A stretch of DNA of 22,609 nt from Verrucomicrobia bacterium 12-59-8 (GTDB lineage Bacteria; Verrucomicrobiota; Verrucomicrobiae; Verrucomicrobiales; Verrucomicrobiaceae). This document shows, one piece after another, positions 1 through 8,987 of the stretch (positions are counted from its first letter, which is position 1; the number at the start of each line of letters is the position of its first letter). The stretch lies in contig NCCR01000141.1 of NCBI GenBank assembly GCA_002279765.1, forward strand, positions 1 to 22,609. Reading direction: 5' to 3'. The translations under genes were made by a program, and so were the position numbers. The notes below the pieces were generated by a model. That model was not told the origin of the DNA and searched no databases. It was given only the letters and a program-made list of their open reading frames with translations.

Positions 1-29
1 GGAGGCTGTGTGGCCGCGCTTCTGATCTG

Positions 30-266
30 ATATGGAGTGCGGTCGCGGAGTGAGGAACAGCTTGTCCTCCGTAGCTCGCAGAGCGAAGGGGGAAGCGCAG
101 CTACCGCTTTCGCAGGCCGGATGGCACAGGAATACGACAGAGCCTCCGACACCACCCGCTCCCCGGCACGCGCAGGCTGTGTCAGCTCACGCGCGTCACG
201 AGACGCTCGAAAGCGGTAGCTGCGATGCAGGCTTGCGCCGTGCATCTGCGCGACCGCACTCCAAAT
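30..266. repeat. Nested inverted-repeat element (about 237 bp), non-coding
   Basis: This stretch downstream of leuS has two concentric pairs of inverted arms. The outer arms at 34-47 and 249-262 are a perfect 14-bp match (ggagtgcggtcgcg and its complement), with weaker pairing out to 30 and 266. The inner arms at 96-112 and 208-224 are a perfect 17-bp match (cgcagctaccgctttcg and its complement). The spacing is nearly symmetrical, so the element could fold into one long interrupted stem, or it could be a small non-autonomous mobile element. Short ORFs cross it, but none resembles a protein I know. No gene is supported in 1-285. Membership of a genome-wide repeat family is inference. Confidence 0.75.
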
Positions 267-272
267 AGCTCC

Positions 273-289
273 GTGAGACTGAGTCTCAC
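273..289 (-). other. Short hairpin at the leuS stop codon
   Basis: The sequence gtgagact, one base, then agtctcac forms a perfect 8-bp inverted repeat that overlaps the leuS stop codon. There is no run of U after it in the leuS direction, so it is not a classical intrinsic terminator. It may protect the mRNA 3' end or terminate weakly. Confidence 0.4.
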
Positions 290-2964
290 ACCACGATGTT
301 CACCAGCTTGCCGGGGACGACGATGATCTTCTTTGGCGTCTTGCCTTCCATGAACTCCTGCACGCGGGCGCTGGCGAGGGCGATCTTTTCGATCTCCTCT
401 TTCGTGGCCTGAATCGGCACGCGGGCTTTGTCGCGCAGCTTGCCATTGACCTGAAAGACGACCTCCACCTCGTCCTCGATGAGGGCGGCGGGATCGTACT
501 TCGGCCAGGTGGCGTCGCTGAGCAAACCCTTCACCGCGAGGTCGGGGAACTTGGTGGCGATGCGTTCGTTCAGGTCTTCTGCAAGGTGCGGCGCGAAGGG
601 GCTGAGCACCTTGAGGAAGGTGACGATGGCGGAGACGGGCAGCACCTCCTCGGCGGTGAAGGTCTTGGTGCAGATCATCATCTGGCTGATGGCCGTGTTG
701 AAGCTGAGCTTCTCAATGTCCTCGCCGCATTTCTTGATGGTCTCGTGGAGGGCTTTGGTGACCTGCTTGTTGGCAGGTACGTCTTGCAGCGCCGGGGACA
801 AGCTCCACACGCCTTCTTCACTGACTTCCATGACAAGACGCCACACGCGGGCAAGGAAGCGGTACACGCCCTCGACGCCCTTCATGCTCCACGGCTTCAC
901 CTGCTCCAGCGGGCCCATGAACATCTCATACAGGCGCAGCGAATCCGCGCCGTACTCCTTCACGACGTCATCGGGGTTCACCACGTTGCCGCGTGACTTG
1001 GACATCTTCTGGCCGTCTTCGCCCATGATCAGGCCTTGATTCACCAGACGCTGGAAGGGTTCCGGCGTGCTGACGTAGCCGAGGTCAAACAGTACCTTAT
1101 GCCAGAAGCGCGCATACAGCAGATGCAGAACCGCGTGTTCGGTGCCACCGACGTAGAGATCCACGCCGCCGGGTTTGCCGCCACCCATCCAGTACTTCTC
1201 GGCTTCCACGCTGACAAAGCGTTCGCTGTTCTGCGCATCGCAGTAGCGCAGGTAGTACCAGCAGGAGCCCGCCCACTGCGGCATGGTGTTGAGTTCACGC
1301 TTAGCGGTGTCGGAGTAGCGCACCCAGTCGGTGGCCTTTGACAGCGGCGGCTCCGGCGTGCCGGTGGGCCTAAAGTCTTCCAGCGTCGGCGGCAGCAGTG
1401 GCAGTTCGCTTTCAGGAATGCAACGGTGATTGCCGTCTTCCCACACGATCGGGAAGGGCTCGCCCCAGTAACGCTGACGGCTGAAAAGCCAGTCGCGCAG
1501 CTTGAAATTGGTGGTGCCTTTACCGAGGTCTTTTTCTTCGAGCCAGGAGGCCATTTTCTTCTTCGCCTCCAGTGTGGGCAAGCCGTCAATCAATGGTGAG
1601 GAGTTACATGCATATCCCTCGTAGCTGAAGCAACGACCATCAAACCATGCAAGTTTAAGATTGTCTGGCCCAGTCACTTTTACGGCCACTGTGGCAGTTG
1701 GAATGCCGGGGAGGCATTCGCTCATGGAATCCTCCTCCATTTTTGACAGTTCTGAAAACAGCTTCCCGACCACATACTTAATCGGAAGCTCGAACTTCTT
1801 CGCGAATTCAAAGTCGCGTTCGTCATGCGCAGGCACGGCCATGATGGCACCGGTGCCGTAACCCATGAGGACGTAGTCGGCGATCCAGATGGGGATCTGC
1901 TCGTTGTTGACGGGATTGATGGCGTACGCGCCTGTGAAGACGCCGGACTTTTCCTTGGCAAGTTCTGTGCGCTCCAGATCGGACTTGGAACCCACGACTT
2001 TGCGATAAGCCTCCACCGCCGCCTTTTGCTCAGGCGTGGTGATCTGATCCACCAGCGCATGCTCGGGCGCGAAGACCATGTAGGTGGCTCCGAAGAGTGT
2101 GTCTGGGCGTGTGGTGAAGACGGTGACATCGGACTCATGGCCGACGATCTGAAACTTCACATGCGCGCCTTCGCTACGGCCGATCCAGTTGCGCTGCAGC
2201 AGCTTGATGCTTTCCGGCCAGTCGAGGCCGTCGAGTTCATCAATCAAGCGCTGGGCAAAGGAGGTGATGCGCAGCATCCACTGGCGCATCGGGCGGCGCT
2301 CAACGGGGAATCCGCCGACTTCGCTCTTGCCATCCACCACTTCTTCATTGGCCAGCACGGTGCCGAGCTCCGGGCACCAGTTCACCGGTGCGGAGGACAC
2401 AAAAGCGAGACGCCGGGAGTCGATCTCTTCGCGGGAAAGCCCCTGCCCTTCGAGTTCCGCGATGGGCCTTGCCTTGCCCGCATCATTCACGTACGAGTTG
2501 TACAGCTTGAGGAAGATCCACTGCGTCCATTTGAAATAGCCGGGGTCGGTGGTGTTCACCTCACGGTCCCAGTCATAGGCGAAGCCGAGGCGCTTCAACT
2601 GGCCACGGAAGCCTTCGATGTTCTTCTCCGTCGTCGCACGCGGATGCTGGCCGGTCTTGATGGCGTACTGCTCGGCAGGCAGGCCGAAGGCATCCCAGCC
2701 CATGGGGTGCAGCACGTTGAAGCCGGACATTTTCTTGAAGCGGCCGATGATGTCGGTGGCGGTATAGCCTTCCGGGTGCCCGACGTGCAGGCCTGCGCCG
2801 CTGGGGTACGGGAACATGTCGAGCACGAAGTACTTCGGCTTCGAGGCATCGAAGTCGGTATCGCCGGGGTTCGGAGTGCGGAAGGCCTTCTTGGCCTCCC
2901 ACACGTCCTGCCACTTCGGTTCAAACTCAGAGAATGGGAAGGCTTTGCGCTGCTCGCTGCTCAT
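286..2964 (-). CDS. leuS: Leucyl-tRNA synthetase
   Basis: This cytoplasmic class I aminoacyl-tRNA synthetase charges tRNA-Leu with leucine using ATP. The 892-residue protein has the HIGH-type signature HVGH at residues 60-63. The CP1 editing domain shows TTRPDTLFG and the [15 protein letters not shown] segment. The KMSKS signature is at residues 653-657, followed by the anticodon-binding region and a small C-terminal domain ending in [10 protein letters not shown] and VNIVV. I chose the ATG at 2964. An in-frame TTG at 3003 would add 13 residues ([13 protein letters not shown]) that do not look conserved. No Shine-Dalgarno precedes either start. Between the editing core and the [13 protein letters not shown] motif there is an unusually long, AT-richer segment (about 1591-1800). 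The gene appears intact and should be functional. Confidence 0.97.
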   Translation of the reverse strand: MSSEQRKAFPFSEFEPKWQDVWEAKKAFRTPNPGDTDFDASKPKYFVLDMFPYPSGAGLHVGHPEGYTATDIIGRFKKMSGFNVLHPMGWDAFGLPAEQYAIKTGQHPRATTEKNIEGFRGQLKRLGFAYDWDREVNTTDPGYFKWTQWIFLKLYNSYVNDAGKARPIAELEGQGLSREEIDSRRLAFVSSAPVNWCPELGTVLANEEVVDGKSEVGGFPVERRPMRQWMLRITSFAQRLIDELDGLDWPESIKLLQRNWIGRSEGAHVKFQIVGHESDVTVFTTRPDTLFGATYMVFAPEHALVDQITTPEQKAAVEAYRKVVGSKSDLERTELAKEKSGVFTGAYAINPVNNEQIPIWIADYVLMGYGTGAIMAVPAHDERDFEFAKKFELPIKYVVGKLFSELSKMEEDSMSECLPGIPTATVAVKVTGPDNLKLAWFDGRCFSYEGYACNSSPLIDGLPTLEAKKKMASWLEEKDLGKGTTNFKLRDWLFSRQRYWGEPFPIVWEDGNHRCIPESELPLLPPTLEDFRPTGTPEPPLSKATDWVRYSDTAKRELNTMPQWAGSCWYYLRYCDAQNSERFVSVEAEKYWMGGGKPGGVDLYVGGTEHAVLHLLYARFWHKVLFDLGYVSTPEPFQRLVNQGLIMGEDGQKMSKSRGNVVNPDDVVKEYGADSLRLYEMFMGPLEQVKPWSMKGVEGVYRFLARVWRLVMEVSEEGVWSLSPALQDVPANKQVTKALHETIKKCGEDIEKLSFNTAISQMMICTKTFTAEEVLPVSAIVTFLKVLSPFAPHLAEDLNERIATKFPDLAVKGLLSDATWPKYDPAALIEDEVEVVFQVNGKLRDKARVPIQATKEEIEKIALASARVQEFMEGKTPKKIIVVPGKLVNIVV

Positions 2965-3011
2965 AGGGGGCGCGAAAGAAGGCGAGGGTCGGTGGGAGGT
3001 CAAGCCCGCGC

Positions 3012-3050
3012 AAAGTACTCCCGAGCTTTAGCTCGTTCGGGACAGCGCTC
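3012..3050 (-). repeat. Copy 1 of a short hairpin repeat (matches 13827-13864)
   Basis: Read on the minus strand, 3012-3038 matches 13838-13864 on the plus strand at 25 of 27 positions, including the terminal gagtacttt. The core is a 14-bp palindrome, cgagct/agctcg with a two-base centre (tt here). The arms are identical in both copies and the differences lie at the loop and just outside the stem. This copy sits between the M42 peptidase stop and the leuS start. Confidence 0.7.
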
Positions 3051-3097
3051 CCTTCGCCATGCTGCGGGCTCGGAGCCTTGCGCTCCTAAGGGCGCTG
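3043..3097. repeat. Imperfect stem-loop next to repeat copy 1
   Basis: The arm at 3043-3054 (cagcgctccctt) pairs with 3088-3097 (aagggcgctg) apart from a short bulge. Inside it is a smaller ggctc/gagcc hairpin. It fills the rest of the roughly 150-bp gap between the peptidase stop and the leuS start. It could terminate transcription of the upstream peptidase gene, but it has no T tract, so I regard it as part of the repeat element. Confidence 0.45.
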
Positions 3098-3113
3098 GGT
3101 GCCGCGCCGCCGC

Positions 3114-4115
3114 TTACTTAAACAGCTTCGAGCCCGCTGCGAGATGCTCCGCGTGCTCCATCATGCGCAGTTCCACGCGCTCACGGATCGTGCGTTCGCC
3201 GATGCCGTCGTGCTTGGTGGCGACGAGGGCTTTGAGGAGGTCGATCATCGACTTCAAATCATCCATCATCACAAACTCCGGTGCGATCTGGCGCGCGTCG
3301 TTGAGATTGTGGTAGTTGCCCAGAGGAATGGAGATGCCCGCGCTGCGGATGCCTGCGGCCTGGGTGGCGGTGGCTTCACAGGCTCCGGCATCAAGCAGGC
3401 AGCGCTGCACACGGATGCCCTGCTCTTTGGCGGTGGTCATCAGCACGGCCATGGCTTCACTGTCAAAAATGGAGACGCGATCTCCCACACGGAGGATGGG
3501 ACCGCCGCCCATGACGGCACCATTGACTGGACGGCTGGTTTCGAGGGAGAGGAAGACGCTGTCGGTACCAAAGGGCCAGTTTTGCGCGAGATGCCAAGCG
3601 CCGAGCCAGCCAACCTCTTCCGCACGGGTGAAGGCCGCATGTACAGTGGTCTGGATGTTCAGGCGGGCGAGTTCGAGGAAGGTCATCACGATGGCCGCGC
3701 AACCGATGATGTCATCGCATGCAGTGGCTTCAATGCGGGTGTTGGTGATGTTCACCGGAAAATTCCAGGTGGCGATCTGGCCTTTGACCTTGCGCAAGCC
3801 GCGCTTCACACCAGCCTCCACTTCCGTCTTGCCGACGCCGCCCAGAAAGTCCCACTCATCACGCTTGGTGCTGCCGGGCGGCTTGATGAAGGCGGGATGA
3901 TCCATGTGCGCACCGAGCACCCAGGTGGGTTTGCTCTTGGCCTTGCCGTTCTTGAACGTGGCCAGCAGATTGCCAAACTTGTCGCGCTTCAACTTCACAT
4001 GGGGACAGTCTTTGAGCAGCGCCTCGATCTCCGCACGGACATGATATTCATGAAACGGGGCCGTCGGCTGTTTGAGAATTCGTTTGAGAATGTTATTGAG
4101 GTTGGACGCTGACAT
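3114..4115 (-). CDS. M42/M20-like metallo-aminopeptidase
   Basis: This is a predicted dinuclear-metal peptidase of the M42 (glutamyl aminopeptidase/cellulase M-like) or related M28/M20 fold. It would remove N-terminal residues from peptides in the cytoplasm. The 333-residue protein carries AHMDHP at 69-74 (first metal His and Asp), ACDDIIGCAA (bridging Asp near 134-135), FTRAEEVGWLGA (Glu-Glu near 166-167, the general base and a ligand), SLETSRP around 190-196, and GNYHNLND near the C-terminus, which would supply the last metal His. The ATG at 4115 is preferred over a TTG at 4142. There is no Shine-Dalgarno. It is transcribed divergently from the acyltransferase pair with only about 41 bp between the starts, so both promoters must be compressed into or overlap that gap. 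The substrate is not predictable. Confidence 0.85.
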   Translation of the reverse strand: MSASNLNNILKRILKQPTAPFHEYHVRAEIEALLKDCPHVKLKRDKFGNLLATFKNGKAKSKPTWVLGAHMDHPAFIKPPGSTKRDEWDFLGGVGKTEVEAGVKRGLRKVKGQIATWNFPVNITNTRIEATACDDIIGCAAIVMTFLELARLNIQTTVHAAFTRAEEVGWLGAWHLAQNWPFGTDSVFLSLETSRPVNGAVMGGGPILRVGDRVSIFDSEAMAVLMTTAKEQGIRVQRCLLDAGACEATATQAAGIRSAGISIPLGNYHNLNDARQIAPEFVMMDDLKSMIDLLKALVATKHDGIGERTIRERVELRMMEHAEHLAAGSKLFK

Positions 4116-4156
4116 GGGCCATCGTAACGCGAATTTATGCAAATACCAAACGCCAC

Positions 4157-5164
4157 GTGAAGCAGCTTCGATATTTCTTCGAAACCGTACTGATCAAAGC
4201 CGTCGCATGGCTGCTGCCACGACTGCCACGCCGCGTGATCTTGACCTTGGCCCGCTGGATCGGCACGGCGATTTATCATGGTGACAAACGCGGCCGCAAC
4301 ACGGCGCTGGAAAATCTGCGCTGTGCATTTGGAGATCAGTACACCCTGAAGGAGAGGCACCGCATCGCACGCGATTCCTACCGGGTGTTTGCCCGCACGT
4401 TTCTCGATCTCTTCTGGTCGTCGAAACTCACCCCAGAGACCTGGCAACAGCACTTCAGCATTCATCTGCATGATGCAAAGGTCGAGCAGCAGGCACGCGA
4501 ACGCGGCGGGGTGTGGGTGACGCCGCATTTCGGCAACTTTGAATTTGTAAGCCTGGCCTGGGGCTTTCGCGGTCTGCCTTACACCGTGGTGGCCCAGGAT
4601 TTTAAAAATCCGGCCCTCACCCCCATCTTCAGCCGCATTCGCAGTCATTCGGGGCAGTCGGTGATTCCCCAGGAATCCGCGATTCTCAGGCTGATGAAGC
4701 TGCTGAAACGTGGCGGCTATGTGGGCATGCTCGTGGACCTCAACATCAGTCCTGGCAGGACTGCCGCGGCGATCCGCTGCTTCGGCCTGTGGACTTCGGT
4801 GCCGACGCTGCACGTACAGCTCACCCAGCGCCTGGGGCTGTCCATCATCCCCACCATCTGCACGCCGCTGCCGGACGGGCGGTATGAAGTGTCCACCCTG
4901 GCGGACATCCAGCCACAGCCGGATGAAGACATCACTGCAGTGACCCAGCGTGTCTGGGATCTTTTTGAGGCCAAAATCCGCCAGCAGCCGGAATGCTGGC
5001 TCTGGATGTACAAACACTGGCGCTACCGCCCGGTGGGCGCGCTGGGGGTCCCACATCCCGATTACCCCGCTTATTCCAACTACTCCGAGACACTCGCCAA
5101 CATGATTCCGGAGACTGAGCGCAACAAGCAACCGAGGGCTTGTGGAATGGCGACAAAATGCTAA
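4157..5164 (+). CDS. Lipid A late acyltransferase, LpxL/HtrB family (copy 1)
   Basis: This membrane-anchored acyltransferase is predicted to add a secondary acyl chain to a lipid A precursor at the cytoplasmic face of the inner membrane. The 335-residue protein has a hydrophobic N-terminal anchor (about residues 5-40). The family catalytic HX4E motif appears as HFGNFE with His124, and the C-terminal ECWLWMYKHWRYRP segment is typical of LpxL/LpxM proteins. The start is a GTG at 4157, and no other usable start lies upstream in frame. The next gene is a close paralogue and the two form an operon; their ends overlap if the ATG at 5158 is used. The acyl chain and the position acylated cannot be read from sequence. 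A Kdo-independent or alternative lipid acceptor is possible. Confidence 0.88.
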   Translation: MKQLRYFFETVLIKAVAWLLPRLPRRVILTLARWIGTAIYHGDKRGRNTALENLRCAFGDQYTLKERHRIARDSYRVFARTFLDLFWSSKLTPETWQQHFSIHLHDAKVEQQARERGGVWVTPHFGNFEFVSLAWGFRGLPYTVVAQDFKNPALTPIFSRIRSHSGQSVIPQESAILRLMKLLKRGGYVGMLVDLNISPGRTAAAIRCFGLWTSVPTLHVQLTQRLGLSIIPTICTPLPDGRYEVSTLADIQPQPDEDITAVTQRVWDLFEAKIRQQPECWLWMYKHWRYRPVGALGVPHPDYPAYSNYSETLANMIPETERNKQPRACGMATKC

Positions 5165-6225
5165 GCACCAAGTCGCATCGTCATGCGTCCCTGCTGCGTT
5201 TTCTAGCCCTCTACCCCGTGAAAAAGTTTCGATATTTTTTTGAAATCCTCCTGCTTGATCTGGCTGTCTGGCTGCTGCCACGGCTGCCGCGTCCTCAGCT
5301 GATGGCCTTGTCACGCGGACTTGGCTGGCTGGCCTACTGGCTGGATAAGCGCGGGCGCACCACCGCGCTGGACAATCTGCGTTGTGCGTTTGGTGATCAG
5401 TACACCCTGGCTGAGAGGCAGCGCATCGCGCGCGGTTCTTATCAGGTCTTCGCCCGCACTTTTGTGGATTTGTTCTGGTCCCCCCAGCTCACGGCGGAGA
5501 CCTGGCAGCAGCATTTCGTCCTCAACATCGCCGATCCCGGCGCTGAAGAGAAGGCGCATCAAAATGGCGCGGTGTGGGTGACGCCGCATTTCGGCAACTT
5601 TGAGCTGATCAGCCAGGTCTGGGGCTTTCGCGGCTTCCCCTTCACCGTGGTGGCGCAGGACTTCAAGAACCCGGCCATCACGCGCCTCTTCAAGAAACTG
5701 CGGGAGCTGTCTGGCCACACCTTCATTTCGCAGGAAAATGCCATGATCAAGCTGATGAAGGCGCTCAAGGCCAAAGGCCATGCGGGCCTGCTCACAGACC
5801 TGAGCATCGTCCCTGGCAGGGCGGCGGCAGGGATCCAGTGCTTTGGTCTGTGGACTTCGGTGCCGACGCTGCATGTGGAACTCGCGAAGCGGCTCGGCCT
5901 TTCGATCATCACCGGTGTGTGCCGCCCCCTGCCGGACAACCGCTACGAGGCCTGCCTGTTTGAAGCCATTGAACCCACGAAGGCGGATGACACGCGTGAA
6001 ATGACGCAACGCATCTGGGACCGCTTTGAACAGGAGATCCGCCTGCATCCCGAATGCTGGCTCTGGATGTACAAACACTGGCGCTACCGCCCGGTCGGCC
6101 AGCTCGGCGTGCCGCATCCTGACTACCCCCGCTACTCCAATTATTCCACATCCTTGGCAGCGATGATCCCGCCCGAGCTGCTCAAGCAGGATGCCGCGCG
6201 CGCCGCCTCTGCCGCAGTCGGCTGA
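5158..6225 (+). CDS. Lipid A late acyltransferase, LpxL/HtrB family (copy 2)
   Basis: This tandem paralogue of the preceding gene has the same architecture: an N-terminal hydrophobic anchor, HFGNFE with His144 in this numbering, and the ECWLWMYKHWRYRPVG segment near the C-terminus. Several stretches are identical at DNA level, including 44 nt (4991-5034 against 6052-6095) and 32 nt around the catalytic motif, so the pair arose by duplication or is being homogenised. The ATG at 5158 overlaps the stop of copy 1 (ATGCTAA), which would allow translational coupling. A GTG at 5218 aligns exactly with the GTG start of copy 1 and gives the same length of 335 residues, so it is a strong alternative. 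The two enzymes would naturally supply two secondary acylations of lipid A. Confidence 0.88.
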   Translation: MLSTKSHRHASLLRFLALYPVKKFRYFFEILLLDLAVWLLPRLPRPQLMALSRGLGWLAYWLDKRGRTTALDNLRCAFGDQYTLAERQRIARGSYQVFARTFVDLFWSPQLTAETWQQHFVLNIADPGAEEKAHQNGAVWVTPHFGNFELISQVWGFRGFPFTVVAQDFKNPAITRLFKKLRELSGHTFISQENAMIKLMKALKAKGHAGLLTDLSIVPGRAAAGIQCFGLWTSVPTLHVELAKRLGLSIITGVCRPLPDNRYEACLFEAIEPTKADDTREMTQRIWDRFEQEIRLHPECWLWMYKHWRYRPVGQLGVPHPDYPRYSNYSTSLAAMIPPELLKQDAARAASAAVG

Positions 6226-6313
6226 AAGAGTTGGCCATGCATGCCAGTTTTTTCCATTGCCCCGCGTGATCGGTGCTCGTAATCCTCACGCCCTCCAAAA
6301 AAACAACCAGCCA

Positions 6314-7753
6314 ATGTCCATTCCCCATCTTCCTGCCCTCCGCAAAGGCCGCCCCTATGAGTCGCTCGACAAGGCTCAGGTCAAAGACCACAAAACCGGC
6401 GAGGTCTGCGCCGAAATCAGCCAGGTGAATGCCGGCATCGTGCGCAAGGATCTGGCGAAGATCGGCGAAGCACGCGCCGCGCTGAAGAAGTTCACCGTGG
6501 AGCAGCTCATCGAGATCACCGCGAAGGCCGGCGAACTCTTTCTCAATGGCATCCTGCCGCTGGGAGACAAAGGCCACACGCAGAGCCCGGATGAGTACAT
6601 CGCCACGCTCGCCCGCACCAGCGGCCTGCCGCATGTGATGGTGAAGCGCAACATGACCAAGCTGCACTTTGCGCTGACGAACATGAAGATGATCCTCAAC
6701 GGCCTCACACGTGGCCTGGATCTCAGCGTCATTGATCGCGGCTTTGGCACGCAGTCCGGCTGCCCCGTCTCCTATTTCCCCACCACGAAGTCCCTTGGCC
6801 TCATCATGCCGAGCAATTCACCCGCAGTGAATTCCCTCTGGCTGCCCGCCATTGCTTTGAAGATCCCCGTGGTCATCAAGCCCGGCCGCGAAGAGCCCTG
6901 GACGCCGTATCGTCTCATCCAGGCTTTCATCGCTGCCGGTGCTCCGGCGGAGGCCTTTGGCTTCTACCCGACCGACCACGAAGGCAGTGGCGAAGTCGTG
7001 AAGCTCAGCGGTCGCAATCTCGTCTTTGGCGATGTCGCCATGGCGAAGATGTATGAGGGCAATCCCGCCGTGCAGGTGCATGGCCCGGGCTGGAGCAAGA
7101 TCATCATCGGCGAAGACAAGATCGAAAACTGGAAGAACTGGAAGGACTACCTCGACGTCATGGTGGCCTCCATCAGCGACAACGGCGGACGCTCCTGCAT
7201 CAATGCCTCAGCCGTGATTGTGCCGAAGTATGGCAAGGAAATCGCCACCGCCCTGGCCGAGCGCCTGGGCAAGGTGGGCCCCACCACCTCCGAAGATGAA
7301 AACGCACGCCTCGCAGGCTTTGCGAACGTGAAGATGGCCGACTACATCGACAGCGCCATCGACAGCGATCTGCAGACCCCCGGTGCGGAAGACATGACCG
7401 CGAAGTTCCGCGATGGCCCGCGCAAAGTGGAATTCCAAGGCGGCACCTTCCTGCGCCCCAGCATCATCTGGTGCTCGGACAACAAACACCCGCTCGCCAA
7501 TCGCGAATTCCTCTGCCCCTACGCCAGCGTGCTCGAAGTACCGCAGGGCGAAGTGCTCGGCCGCATCGGCTACTCGCTCATCGTCACCGCCATCACCCAG
7601 GACCCCACCTTCATCAACGACCTGCTCGAGTGCGGCGACATTGACCGCCTGAACATCGGGCCGATCAGCACCATGAAGATCAGTTGGGACCAGCCGCACG
7701 AAGGCAACATGTTCGAGTTCCTGTACAAGCGCCGTTCCATCGACTGCGCTTGA
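6314..7753 (+). CDS. Atypical aldehyde dehydrogenase family protein
   Basis: This NAD(P)-dependent ALDH-superfamily oxidoreductase is 479 residues from the ATG at 6314. The NAD-binding region is recognisable as LGLIMPSNSPAVNSLWLPAI followed by VVIKPGREEP. The catalytic cysteine is Cys295 in NGGRSCINASAV. Canonical ALDHs carry E-L-G-G about 34 residues before that Cys. Here the corresponding stretch reads VHGPGWSKIIIGED (residues 255-268), with no Glu at the usual place. Loss of that Glu is typical of CoA-acylating or acyl-reducing branches such as PduP, AdhE-N and LuxC types, so the reaction may be acyl-CoA/aldehyde interconversion rather than simple oxidation. It lies 25 bp before an iron alcohol dehydrogenase, so an acyl-aldehyde-alcohol pair is plausible. 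The exact substrate is unknown. No Shine-Dalgarno is seen. Confidence 0.85.
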   Translation: MSIPHLPALRKGRPYESLDKAQVKDHKTGEVCAEISQVNAGIVRKDLAKIGEARAALKKFTVEQLIEITAKAGELFLNGILPLGDKGHTQSPDEYIATLARTSGLPHVMVKRNMTKLHFALTNMKMILNGLTRGLDLSVIDRGFGTQSGCPVSYFPTTKSLGLIMPSNSPAVNSLWLPAIALKIPVVIKPGREEPWTPYRLIQAFIAAGAPAEAFGFYPTDHEGSGEVVKLSGRNLVFGDVAMAKMYEGNPAVQVHGPGWSKIIIGEDKIENWKNWKDYLDVMVASISDNGGRSCINASAVIVPKYGKEIATALAERLGKVGPTTSEDENARLAGFANVKMADYIDSAIDSDLQTPGAEDMTAKFRDGPRKVEFQGGTFLRPSIIWCSDNKHPLANREFLCPYASVLEVPQGEVLGRIGYSLIVTAITQDPTFINDLLECGDIDRLNIGPISTMKISWDQPHEGNMFEFLYKRRSIDCA

Positions 7754-7778
7754 GTTCGTCACTCCTTCAACGAACTGC

Positions 7779-8897
7779 ATGTCCCTCGCACCCTTCGACC
7801 ATCAGCCGCGCACGCGGCTCATCTACGGCAACGGCACGCTTGAGCGCGTGGGCGAACTCGCGAAGGCTCTCGGCGGCACGCGTGCGCTGGTGGTGAGCGA
7901 TCCTGGAATCGTGAAAGCTGGCTATGTGGTGCGTGCGGTGAGTTTTCTCGTCGCTGCCGGAGTGCAGACACGGGTGTTTGGCGAGGTGCGGGAGAATCCC
8001 AGCACCGAAGACGTGGATGCCTGCGTGTTCTTCGCGCGTGAGTTCAAGGCTGACATCATCATCGGCCTCGGCGGTGGCAGCAGCATGGACACCGCGAAGG
8101 GCTGCAACTTCATCCTCACCAACGGCGGTCGCATTCACGACTACTGGGGCGTGGGCAAGGCCACAAAGCCGATGCTGCCGCTCATCGCCATCCCGACCAC
8201 CTCCGGCACGGGCAGCGAATGCCAGAGCTTTGCGCTGATCTCCGATGCCGAGACGCATGTGAAGATGGCCTGTGGCGATCCCAAAGCCGCAGCGAAGGTG
8301 GCCATCCTCGACTCCGAACTCACCGTCTCCCAGCCGCACCGCGTGACCGTGTGCACCGGCATTGATGCGCTGACTCACACGCTGGAAACCGCCGTCACCA
8401 ACAAGCGAAATGCGTTTTCCTCCCTCTACTCCCGTGAGGGCTTCCGCCTCTGCCACAGCGGCTTCAGCCGCGTGCTGCGTGATCCGCAGGACCTCGAAGC
8501 ACGCGCCATGATGCAGCTCGGCGCAGCGTATGCAGGCATCGCCATTGAGAACAGCATGCTCGGCGCTGCGCACTCCTGCGCCAATCCGCTCACCGCGAAA
8601 TTCCACGTCGTCCATGGCGAAGCCGTGGGGGTGATGATGCCACACGTGATCCGCTTCAACTCCCAGGCCCCCGAGATCGCCGCCATCTACAAAAGCTACT
8701 TTGATGGCGACCTCGCCGACCGCGTGAGCGAACTCCTCTGGGAAGCCCGCATGCCCCGCAACATCGCCGACTACGGCGTGAAGGAAAAGCACCTCCAGGA
8801 TCTCGCCGAGATGGCCGCCAAGCAATGGACCGCCCAGTTCAATCCCCGCCTTCCCAGCGTGCAGGATTTCGTGGAGCTGTACCGCGCGGCACTGTAA
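7779..8897 (+). CDS. Iron-containing (group III) alcohol dehydrogenase
   Basis: This NAD(P)-dependent alcohol dehydrogenase of the Fe-ADH family is 372 residues, the usual length. The nucleotide-binding segment is IIIGLGGGSSMDTAKG, followed by the family signature IPTTSGTGSE. The metal ligands are visible as Asp196 and His200 in GIDALTHTLE, His265 in AAHSCANPL, and His279 in VVHGEAVGVMMPH. All four are present, so it should be active. It starts 25 bp after the atypical aldehyde dehydrogenase and is almost certainly co-transcribed with it. The pair would carry out successive reduction or oxidation of one substrate. Candidate substrates such as propanediol, butanol or lactaldehyde cannot be told apart here. 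No microcompartment shell genes are present in the window. Confidence 0.93.
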   Translation: MSLAPFDHQPRTRLIYGNGTLERVGELAKALGGTRALVVSDPGIVKAGYVVRAVSFLVAAGVQTRVFGEVRENPSTEDVDACVFFAREFKADIIIGLGGGSSMDTAKGCNFILTNGGRIHDYWGVGKATKPMLPLIAIPTTSGTGSECQSFALISDAETHVKMACGDPKAAAKVAILDSELTVSQPHRVTVCTGIDALTHTLETAVTNKRNAFSSLYSREGFRLCHSGFSRVLRDPQDLEARAMMQLGAAYAGIAIENSMLGAAHSCANPLTAKFHVVHGEAVGVMMPHVIRFNSQAPEIAAIYKSYFDGDLADRVSELLWEARMPRNIADYGVKEKHLQDLAEMAAKQWTAQFNPRLPSVQDFVELYRAAL

Positions 8898-8987
8898 GAA
8901 GCGGCCTGTTGCTGTGCAACCAGACGTGCCCACCGCGCAGCTCTGAATCTGATTTGCCTCTGCGCCCGCCTGCGCTTTTCTACCCCT

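Noticed and set aside
32..268. A 78-codon plus-strand ORF in the left intergenic region
   Set aside because: It runs through the nested inverted repeat, has low-complexity composition and resembles no protein family. The repeat structure explains the sequence better.
1825..3315. A 496-codon plus-strand ORF opposite leuS
   Set aside because: It is antisense to a certain LeuS and crosses the repeat gap. Its translation is rich in His, Gly, Ala and Asp, as expected from the reverse of a GC-rich gene.
3995..5314. A 439-codon minus-strand ORF opposite the first acyltransferase
   Set aside because: The plus-strand gene has a clear LpxL-type motif set and paralogue support. The antisense translation has no recognisable domain.
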